From assembly GCA_947652605.1 (NCBI GenBank), contig OX393579.1, positions 54,318,970 through 54,382,969 of the forward strand: DNA of 64,000 nucleotides, read 5' to 3'. Positions 41,101 through 53,100 of the stretch are shown piece by piece. Under the pieces are notes generated by a model. The model searched no databases, was not told the DNA's origin, and saw nothing but the letters and a program-made list of their open reading frames with translations. Position 1 is the stretch's first letter. Each line of letters starts with the position of its first letter. Source of the stretch: Elmis aenea (lineage: Eukaryota > Arthropoda > Insecta > Coleoptera > Elmidae). A program made the position numbers and the translations under genes.

Positions 41101-44100
41101 CACCGGCTTAGGTGCCGTGAGTGGCCCAAGATAACTTCCTGCAACATCACCCCGCACGTAAGTAACGAGGGAAAACAAACAATTCCTCATTTTAATTGGA
41201 AGTAAAATTGGAAAGCTGCCAACAAATAGTAAAAAGAAGCGCCAGCCCGTGTTGGCAATCGTAGAGGCGCAACTAATGGGCATTAAGAGATCTAAAAGTT
41301 TTACACGAAACACCGATCAACATTATGGAGTGACTTAAAATGTTTAGAGCTTTCAGACCAAAAGACGAGATAAAAACGGTCGTTACTTAATGTATTAATT
41401 TATCAGAGTTAATAAATGATATACTAGCGATGGAATTGTAGGTTTTTGGCTCAACTTCAAGAAGTTTCGTAAAACATTCTACAGTGCGTGTTTTGTATAA
41501 TGTATATTCTAAACCTAAACTGTTGTCTTAACATGTAATTTTTCTACTGAAAGCCAAATAAAGATTATATTATTAACCAAATTAATTTATACGTAAAAAT
41601 AACTAACGGAACGGCCGATTATCTTGGTTATTTTCGAACCTTTTGTATTGAAGTTTGGCTGAAGTATAAGGTCAAAAATAAAGAATTTATTGATGACATT
41701 ATAGTTTTTCTTTGCATTTCCGGTTTAGCAGGAAATTACCCAAACTTCATTTCTTTCGAAGGTAAAATAAAAAACTGCATTCCGAAACATCATGATCAAG
41801 GGTTTTATTTTAAAATAAAGTTAATAAAAAAACTGAAAACATTAACTTACACATAAACAAGATACATGTAACTACTGTCAGTTAGTTGTCAAATTTTATT
41901 GATATGATAAACAATTAAGCTTTAAATGTAAAATGTATAATAGATAAAACCATTTGAGAACACACTAAAATCAAGATTTGGAATATTTAAACAAACTCCT
42001 ACAGTTAGATTTGTGGACTCACTGAAAACACCCTGTATATATGAGTATTTTTTTAAATAAAAAATGCATAAAAATGCTGTCATTAAACTTATTTATAATT
42101 TATTTGTTTGATAAAAGCCGTTATTAAAATAATGTAGACACTAAATGCGATGAATATTTGGTGGAGGTGACGGGTTCTCCGCAATTTACATTAATTTAAA
42201 ATACAATTAACGTGTTCTGGCAGTTTTTAAATTTAAAATTGAATGTGCTTACAAATAATATTGCAATACACAGTGTGTCCAAAAGGTATGGAATATGCTA
42301 TACATCTTCGTAAATATCCACTTTAGGGAAAAATGTGTTCAATAAAAGTTGTTTGGTACTTAGTTTTCCACCATAAGACAAAATTTATATTCTATTTTGT
42401 CGAATAACAAAAGCGCAATGAAAAACAATAGAATTTTTTGAAATGGCAAGATACCACTATATTATAGGTAGGTACTAATTTAAGAGATTTTTTTTCTCTT
42501 TTCAATAATGCAAAACTTTAGTACTCTTACCTAATTAAGCAACTTTTTGAGAAAAACGCAAAAATATACTGTCAAATTATTTTAAGCATATAATTTCTGT
42601 TTAGAATATATATAAATTACTACGGAAGCATAACGTTTTGGCGTAAAATTAAGATTTTTGTGAAAATCAGTTGTGGTGCCATACAAATTTTCTGAAATTT
42701 TCTTGACAATTTTAAAGAATATTAATTTGTGGTGAGATTGTTTAATTATTTTATCAAAGGGGAAAAAATTAATCTTTAAAGTTGCCAGATACTATTTAAA
42801 AAGGTTTAAAAACAACGAATTTTAAAGTATTAAAAAAAAAGGTTTTCTGTGTCTATCAACTTCAAATTTTTCGCATCTGCATGATATGTATAGTTTAAAA
42901 AAAGCGCAGATTGGCCAGAGCAAGTTGCAATTTTGTTCAGCCTGTTTGTCTCGTCTGTAAACCGCTTCGAACCACTTGCATTAGCAACGAATTTAAAGTA
43001 AATTGAGCTTCACAGAAGACACAGTAGACAATGTAAAAATTTAACAAAAAAAGATATGCTACTAATTTTTTACAATTGTCTCAAAAATTGTTTTATTTGA
43101 GACCTAATAACATAGAATATTTCCAAAACTTTAACCTCGTGTTAAAGAAAATAATTTCTTGTACCTCAATTGACGTTACAATTTACAATTAAAATTTTTA
43201 AACCGAGTGCTGTTTTAGGTTCCTAGTTTTTATTTTAAGGTCACTATGCTAGTTCACGTTTGAACTCGAGACACAAATCCGGCGAACTTCTTTCGGCAAC
43301 ATGACAATAGTAAAAAGTTACTGCTTCAGCAAACTTCCAATATAAGCGCGGAACGAGTTTCACGCTGCGTTTCTGATTGTCAAGACGAATAACCAACTAC
43401 AAAGGGGAATAATACCAATGACTGAAGGCTGAGGGACACGATATTGGACGATAAGCGCCAAGCAGCGTAAAGATCTTAGTTTACGGTCCCCGTAAGAACT
43501 AATAAGTCCGCAGCCATTGCAATAAAGAAAGAAAAAGCCCTGGAAGACCTAATGCGATTATGACGTTTAGTGTTATGTCACTGAAACGATAGTGAAAATG
43601 CTCACGGGCAAACAAGGAAAATAAAGGACCCCAAAGAACTATCGCGGATTAGTGCGAGCATGAGAAGGTGCAGGATTTATTCGAGATATTAACAAGGTCC
43701 AGTAGATTTTTTACGTTTGCGGCAGGCGCAGTTAACTCGAGTCCGTTGATAAAGTGTATAAAATATATACTAGCAAAAATGGGTCACAGAACATTTTCCT
43801 GTAGATAAATCACAAATTGTTCAAAAATTATTCTGTGAATAACTTTATTGTAAGTAGAAAACAGCGTTTTAAAAACTAAAGTAATAAAAAAATATGTCGC
43901 AAAACAAATATCAAAAAATTCGATGGTATGAAACAATGAATAGCGCATTGCGTTTCTTTTGTTTTTTAGCGTATAGGCCAATTTTTCGTGTGTTATAAGA
44001 ATATGAAAAAGTAATATCCCACACTATAAGCAAGAGCTCCTGAAAATTTTAGTGGGTTAGCGTTATTAACTTTAAAGATATTCCGTTGAAAAATCCTGAA

Positions 44101-47100
44101 AAATATTGCGATTTTTTCAGGAACTTTCACAGCTCCTTATTCGTAAAATATTTACACTAGGTAAGTCAGGTTTGGACTAAAAGTTTTTCCGTTCTTTTGG
44201 TTATCTTTTTATACTAAATTCATTGTTTTACATTTTGTTGCTTTGATTTGGGATCTCAAATAAAATTGCCTGTAGTTTTTTAGGCACGTTCATTAACTCA
44301 GAAGGCAAATACCGATAAATCGTTAATACGAAGGTATTATTTTTCTTTTCGGCATTATTTTGATTCATCTTCAGTAACGGAACGGGCACACTACTGCCTT
44401 GAAATTTTCATAACAAACACAATTTTTTTTTGATGAAACTACCCTGAAAATGTCTCTTTTAAATTGAATGTTTTAAACATATTTTAAAATAATTCTAATA
44501 AAACAGCTTTCAGTTGGCTTAATTCTACGTACATTTAATTTACTTAGTCTAATGTGTCGGGATTACAGTGGCAGCTCATTTCTTATGTACCTTAATAAAC
44601 AAAACCATTACCCGAACGCGAGCACTAAACCAAATGAACGAACAACCCACCGTATCACTAAAATTATTCCTATTTACGGTTATCCAAGCGCAGCGTGTTA
44701 ATGAAAGTGTGGTAGAGACACAAAATACGTTAATCTTGACCGTTTCCTTTATTTACTTGCCACATCAAGCGAACATTTCACGCATCACGGGCCAGATGAG
44801 AGCCGTGGAGACGGTCTAGTATCAAGGACGAACAGCACGCGGTCTTAAAATGAAGATGAAGGCTGAGGGAGTAAGTGGCACCGCCTCATTTCCTCCTACA
44901 AAGAGAGTCAAGAGGTGCAGATGGAAGTAAGGGCACTCCAGATGCCCTCCGTCAGCCACTTTCCTTGTGCTGCCTCTTTGTGTCAGCAACCTTCACTTGT
45001 TAAGTCACTCAAGGGTGACTAGGCGTAAATGTTAAAGAACTTGGATGCAGCCAGGGCTACGGAGCGGAATTAAAAAGACAAAACTAAAAAAGAACCATGA
45101 AATGGAAGATAAATACGAGAATTTTTTACGTTGTGGACGTCCAAGAGGATGTAAAATTCACTTTACAATGAAGCACGAAAATATTCAAAGCAAGGCAAGA
45201 TAAACTCAAAACATGATATCTGTGGAAAGATCGAAGTTTGAAGTTTTCGTGATCACAATATTTCTTACATAAATAAGCTTTATCAATACATAATTACCTA
45301 TCAATCAATCAATTAGGTATTAGATATCGAAAAATTAACCACTCAAAAATCAACCAACGCTTATAATGTTTCTAATTCGTATCAACAAAATAATGCATTT
45401 TAAAGTTGAAGATCGCTAATCCAACGAAATTACTTCCGCGAAAACTGGCTGTAGTTCAGGAAGAAATGTTGCACAATATACTTAAATAAATACCAATACA
45501 CGGGAACATAGATGCGCCACTTCCCAATTTAAAATTTAGGCATTTTTTGTTAGCGCAGTCGTTCGGCCATGCTTTATACCTCACATGAAAATTTCTTATA
45601 CCCATTTCGCCCTGAAAACGGCATATTTTACGACGGAGATATCTATAAATATTCCTTCCTATCAAAATGACTTGACAAGGAGTGAAAGAAATTTGCGAGC
45701 ACCGGGGATTTTTTCAATTAAACTGACAGCGGGGTCGGATGAATATAAGATACCAATTTCGAGACGGGATCTCGTGAAGCGCTATATATAACAGTGCATC
45801 ATTGGTTCCAGAGTGCACGCTGGCCCGCTTCAGTTGCTTTTACGACGGTTTAAAACTTACTTGAATATTGAAACTATGTCAAAGTCCTTTTTATCGACGG
45901 CGAAGCAATGTATTGTTATTGAGCACAGATACAAGCATTGCACGATTTACGAGTTACCTACCCATTTTTATTATAACTGATTACGCAATGTCATTTACTA
46001 ACGAATCAAAATTAAAAGTTTACACCAAATTTATATGTAAATTGATCTAGGTTCACCACTTTCATAAAGAAGGGTCCATATATTGAAAATTTGTTATGAA
46101 GTTGTCGTTATTTAGAGCTTGGTTGTGTATAATTCTATTGGCTATTCTGTTGTTTAGAAAGTTGAATCCAAGCGTTTTCAGACTTCGCTAACTCGTTTCG
46201 GATTGTCTGTTTTTAACCCCAAAACTTTTGTTGGAACTGTACGCGATTAACTTCGTCGCGTTGCAATAATTGTTGCACGGGGCAGACTCTGTAGGGGTGA
46301 ACCTGCGAAACTTTCCGGATGCAAAATTCTCACTAATGTTTGAAATCGTAAGGTACTGCGCCGTTTTATGACTTTTGGACGAGGTTAGTTTTCAAACAAC
46401 AGTGAGGGAAATTTTACTGAATCTTTCGAATTTTATTGTTATGCATAACGATAATTGTTTACATCAAGCTTAGATTTTTAAAATTGCTTCCTAATTGCTT
46501 AGCTATAAACGTTTTGGTAGTAATTACTATTAATGTCAGTAACTTTGCATCGCAGTTATTTCCTTTAGTTTCCTCTCTAGTATGAACTCATAGGCTTTAG
46601 ATATAATGCTTAATAGTGTGATCCCTCTATAGTTTGTACAGTTTCGGTTATCTCCTTTCTTAAATATTAGCATTATTATTCCAATTTTTCATTCGTTTGG
46701 TACTTCTCCTTGGATCTATGCTTTGCTAAATATGTGTGTAACTATGGCTATTCCTTCACTTCCTAAATTCTTTACCATTTCTGGTGTGATACTGTCATGT
46801 CCAACTGATTTCCCTTGCTTTAGGTGTTTTATTGCTTCTACAACTACTTCTCTGTTTATGTCTTCATGTTTTTTTATATTATACGGCATATAGGTAATCA
46901 TTCTCATCATTTCTAGTTTTATCTTTTTTTTAGTTAAAAGATCTTGAAAGAATTATTTTCATATTTCCATAATACCTATCTGCGTCGTTCGTTAACATGT
47001 GGTTATTTTTTGATTTTACATGTTTTATTACTTGCTGTTTTCCTTTTCTTGATTTTTCTTTTAAGTACTTTGTAAAAAAGTTCGATGTAAATAAATTAAA

Positions 47101-50100
47101 TTAAATTTATAATGAAGTCCTTCATAAGGTTATTTCTTTTAGCGATAAATTGTTAACTTGTAACAAATTAAATGCTTCTACAAGAACTAATCTTCGGCAT
47201 TGTCGTTTTATGAAACATTTTAGATAGCCAATATCCCATCTCCTTTGTTCTTCATGACTCGGTGAATTATGGATGATCTTTCAGTAAATAATATCGAACT
47301 GATTTCTCGCTTGATGAATTACCAACAATGCTCTGTTTGAAGTTCACCCATCCACCGAAATATTCGTTTTCTAAAATCTTCCATCCTCCTTGCCCCAACT
47401 TGCTTTGTACGGCCGCGTGGTCGTTACACTTTCCGGAATTTTCTCCCTGGCTGCAGTTCGTCTGAGTTTGTCGGATCACAAATATTGATTATTGCTTTGC
47501 ATTCCTGCAAAGCCCCTTGTGAATTCCATTTTGCAATAATATGCGTTGGAATGCGCGTAGCCAACGTAGACCTTATTACAATATTCCGAAGTCTATCATT
47601 GCGTTTCGCTAAATGGCGTAAATATTTGATTTCCGTTACGGTGAACGAGATTTCGTCTGATGATCGTTTCGGCTCGACGGAAATTCTCTCAGGAGATCAT
47701 TAAAATTTTCCAGAAAACAAATTGTTACGGCCTGTTTTGTTTTATGTGCCTTATTGAGGGTCAGAATTGACTAAATGAGGTGAAAACTCAGTGATGTGAA
47801 AGTGCTGATAGGGCAGTACTGGTCTGTGTGTATGAAACGTCCTTTTCCTTCAAAATAACTCTGGAAAAAAAACAGGGACGGAAATATCCAATGAAATTTC
47901 CACCCTGATTGCGATTTTTACGAATCTATAAAAAGTTCTGATCGATTTTAAAATATATGGAACGTCCTCAAACAATTTTTCTAAAACGTTGTAACTACTA
48001 ATCCGCCCCTGGTCGTTTCTCATTTTTCCTACGAAGTTATATTCTTTATTCTTTAGCGCGTATAATAAACATTTAATTTACTTTCTCCTTATTGCCTCAC
48101 TTAACTGCAACGGTCATAACATTATGAGGTTAAAATGTCTTGTTTTGACGATTGGGGGCTAGCTTAATGGCCGCTACCGCTGTTTAGAGCAAATACCTTC
48201 AGTTTTTTACGTACCTATCGCGTGATTTTTGACGCAATAAAACTTGCTCGCGTACGCGTAAGTTTATGTTTCGGCAAATTTATGTTACACCTTCTTGTGA
48301 TATAGTTTGGACATTAAACGTCCTAGCCCTGACCGTAAAAATGTAACACTGTTTGAAAAATCATTAATTTTAAAGAACATTAGTGTGAAAATCTAACCAA
48401 TGCAGATTTTATGAAATGTTTTACTTGAAACTGTGTGTGAAATGATCAATTGAAACTTTGTACATAATAATTGTCATTCGGTTCGTTTACATTAACGTTC
48501 GTTCTATAATATAATTTTAATTTCGTAGAAAAAATAGCATTTACAACAGGTGATGAGAGTGAAGTTTTTTTCGTTCGGGAGATTTGCAAATCTCACCTCA
48601 CGAAAAAAACTGGACTTTCATCTCTTGTTGTAAAATATGTTATTTTGCGTCCAGTACTAAAATATAATGTAGAGATGACACAAAATTTCTGTTTACAAGG
48701 TACAAAAATAGCTTTAAGGCTTCCATTATTGAAACGACGTAATAAAATTAATGAATAAAGTTCCCCAAGTTTAATGTTCAATTACTACAATCCGAACGAA
48801 ATGTATACAAAACTTTTTAATAACGTAAAAACGCGAAATTCAGCCGGTCGTCCCCATAAAAAAATCAATATCCACAGCCACCTTACGTTCAAAATTAAAA
48901 AAACAACAATACACGTGACTATGGCAACTTCCGCTAAGCGATTTTGCGACGCGCAAATCGCCCTAAATTAAATTTCACGTTTACGGCATGGGCACATAAA
49001 AATCGTAACTTTCCGACGGCCGGAACCTCGTTAAAAATAAACTAAACAGTGTAAATTCCGAACAAATTAGACATATTTCCCGCGAAGCATGCACCTTACG
49101 GACGGCTTCGCGGGCCGTAAAAAATTTATCGCATTGTTTAACCTATATTCAAATGAATTTCAACTAAACGAGTCGCCGAAGCGCCCACAGAAAAAGCTCA
49201 GCCGGAGAAACGTGAATATAAAATAGGGGTATAAACCCCATAAAAAACGCGCTAAAAAGTGAAACACCAACTTTATATGCGCCATAAAAATGTTATAAAG
49301 CAAAATAAAGTTTAAATCTTCAGTCCATTCGTTGAAAGAGAGTTGGGTAATAATCCGCGCGTTTTCATTTATGAAATGACAGAATATGAACCGTCGCGCG
49401 ACAGAGGGAGACGGTGTGAAGACGTTTGCTTAAGGAAGAGTTGCAACGGGATCCGGCAGGATTTAAGGAGCAGGACAAACATTGAACCGCCTCGGGTATG
49501 AATCCGGGACTTGGGGTATTCAAAGCAGTTACGACGCCATTCGCCAAAATTTGTGTACTTGGGACTTTGTTAAATTAAATTTGTTGTTTCACTGTCGATA
49601 AATTACAATTCAACTTTAATTACAATCGAAAATTACGTCACAGGAGCATACTGCCGATTAAGAGAATACTGCGCGAGGAATATGTACGTTATTCAGGACA
49701 TAGAGCCTTTGAGACGATTAATAGAGAATTATTAATTAAAAAATTAGAAAAAATTGGGATGTGAGGTAGCATTGTCTTGGTTTAAATCATACTTACAAAA
49801 TAGACATCAAAAAGTTAAATACAATAGAACTATATCATCTTGTTTAAAAACCACACATGGTGTACCACAAGGAACCGTTCTGGGTCCTCTGCTTTTTGTT
49901 GTTTATATGAACGATATGGTTAAATACGCCAAACATTGTGAAATAAAAATGTTTGCGGACGATACAATGTTGTTTGTTAGTGGATTTAAAACAATTGAAT
50001 TAGTAGATAAGATGAATTTAGATCTAAGTAATATTTATAAATGGCTATGCGATAATAATTTACGTATTAATGTTGATAAATCCCAATTTATGATTTTGGG

Positions 50101-53100
50101 AACCAAACACATTATCTATAAAACAAATATTTATAATGCTAATCTGGATATAAAAATTAGCAACACTAATTTAGAAAGAGTAACCGAAATTATATACCTT
50201 GGTGTTATATAAGATGAAAATTTAACGTTTAAGTTACACACAAAATACATGATGAACAAAATTTCCAAAAAGATTTTTCTCTTCAAAAGATGTAGCAAAC
50301 ACATTAGTATGTACACTAGAGTTTTACTGTATAAAACAATAATAGCTCCTCATTTTGAGTTTTGCGCTTCATTACTTATTAATTTAAATAAAAATGAGCT
50401 TCAACAATTACAGAAATTACAAAATCGCGCCATGCGCACTATTTTAAAGTGTTCAATTCATTCCCCTATCAAGGTTATGTTAAATACACTTCAATTTATG
50501 AGTATTAATCAGAGAATAATATTTAGAACATTAGAGCTAGTTTTAAAAATTAAATTACAAAAAACATCAAAATATCTGTATGAAAATGTAAAATTAGTCC
50601 ATGAGATCCACACTTATAAAACTAGAAATAGGCTTGATTTCGTTATAGAGAAATGTACTAAAAGCCAAACTGCTCGTTCGTTATTTTATCAAGATTTTAA
50701 AATATTTAATAATATGCCGCATCAAGTCAAAATATGTAATAATTATAAGAAGGGTATTAAATTAATTAAGGAGTACGTATTAGAACGCTATTAAACTGTT
50801 ATTTTAGATATTTAGAATTTAGAAGATTTTTAGATTTTTATTTGATTTCATTCTATTTTTATTTTTATTATATTTACTATTACCTATGTAAATTATGTTA
50901 CAATGTAATAGCAATTGCTAAATAAAGCTAACTTAACTAACTAACTAACACATTCATGAATTTAAATATGGCTTTGATGAACTAAACTAAAGGAAATATG
51001 ACTCAATAGAGAACGATGCTTATCACTAGCAAAAAAATAATCTCTTTCTTTCTTTTTTTCTTGGATTTACTGTTAATCATTTAACACTCGAAACTTATCA
51101 CGAATGGGCCCCTATAAAAAGCAGACTACCAGACGTGACTTAACAAAAAAAAAGGGTCTGATATTATATTTGGAGATCTTGACGCCTTTTCCCTGTGCTC
51201 GACAAAAAATAACAATGCCTACATCCTTTGCTGACGAAAAACTGCATAACGAAATATAAACAGATGCTGCGTTGCAAATCCCCTGAGAAACATCATTATA
51301 TGTTTCCAAACCACTAGATTTATGCTTCGGTACACTGCAGAAAATACATAAATATCATTTTACTGACTACCAAACAGGCACGCAACGTCGTCATCAATAA
51401 AATGCAGTGTTAAAGGCATGCGAAGATATGGGAAAAATAATCTTAACAAGCCTTTAAATTCTGTACAGAAGCGGTCCACACATCGTGAAATTGTGTTTTT
51501 TTTTTAAACGTAACTAAGCTCACGAATAGGTCTTAAAAACACTGCATTTATGCTAATAAATTACACAAAGGACTTCAGTCAGTAAAGCAAAGAGCTTTTG
51601 ACGACCAATTCTAATTTGTTTTAAGTTAATCTAGTTTTCTATTTGTTAAGAGGGTTGTTTAATACTAGCAGTACCTTATATTTTTTGAAAATTACTTTAC
51701 AGGACGCATCAACCAAAATTGCTTCTTCCATTACCTCACAGATTATAGTTTATTGTATCTTTAACTGCCGTTCGTTGGATAAACATTCGTTAAATAATGA
51801 TTTCTTTTCGTCGGCGATGTTTCATTGTGTATTTTTCTCTATTTAATTTTATTTATACGCGTAGATGGAGCTTAATAAAAGCCAGTCTCCCTCCCTCTGA
51901 AAGACCAGGGTACGTATTCCCAGAGCTTTTTGTCGTTTGTAAAACGAAAAGCAAATATTTGATCTTTTGTGTATTTATACTTCCCTTATCTTATTAAACT
52001 ACCCGCCTTTAGAACGTACACATTACGCTTTGGGAGATACTTTTCGGACCGAAGTCGACTTTTTTGTTTGTATCTCGTTAGTTTTATTAGTCGGGAGGTA
52101 TTAAACACAAGACGATGGATAAGTCCGGATTTGATAATGTTTAATCAACCAAAACATACTTTGAGAATGTTTGTATGGAGTCTAAGAACAGATACAAATG
52201 TTTAAATACCCAAGTGAATCATTTATGTAACATAATTAAATATTTCTAACCACTTATGTAAATGACTCTTACCGTACAGCCTGCATGCATAGTGAGTAAG
52301 CAAAACGCACACTTGTCTAGAAATGTGAAAATAGGCTTACGTCAAATTTGACAAGACAACGTAATTACATGAGTGTATTAGTCAAAAACCCGTTAAAATC
52401 GCAGGTATTGTGTTCGTAGAAAAAGTTAGCTACAAACACGAGTTGTAAAGCTATTACTCACTCGTGGAAATACTCACTCGCCGCTACGCGGCTCCGTGCG
52501 TGATATGCTTCTTACAACTCTTGTCATGTAATATACTATTAATTAATTGAATAACTTAATTTTTTTTTTAGTAAGAATCTTTTGTAGAAATGATAAACCT
52601 GTTTAAATATTCAAGGCACTTGGTCAGTAGCTATTGAGGAGGAGACGAAAGCCTTAAATCTGGTCTAGCATTTCTACAAGAGAATTTTCGTAAAAGAGTA
52701 AGTGATATTATTTAAACTTATTTATATTAAACGTACCTATACAGAGTCTAAAGTTCCAAAGATTTAACTAAATGTTGTTGATAGTGTGCAACTCATCATT
52801 AAAAAAACAATGAAACAAAAATTTTAATTTTATTGTGCTTTTCTGCAGTTAAAAATATTTTACTCCTTATTAAATATGCCTCACTCCTAAGTCTAGAAGT
52901 TGAAGCATAAAGAATAGGATGGAGACAAACCGATTAAGCTGGCTGGGACATCTACTACGCATGCAGGTACGCAAAAATGGGATGAAAAACGAAGTTTGAG
53001 GGTAAAAGAAGTAGGAAAAGACCAATAACAAAATGAGAAAACGAAGGAAAAAAAAAGTCAGCTGGAGAGACGTGTCACAGTTAGCCAATGATAAAGACGG

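Noticed and set aside
45781..45840. TATA-like string followed by an initiator-like tcagtt
   Set aside because: No coding or transcript evidence downstream; such strings are frequent in AT-rich DNA.
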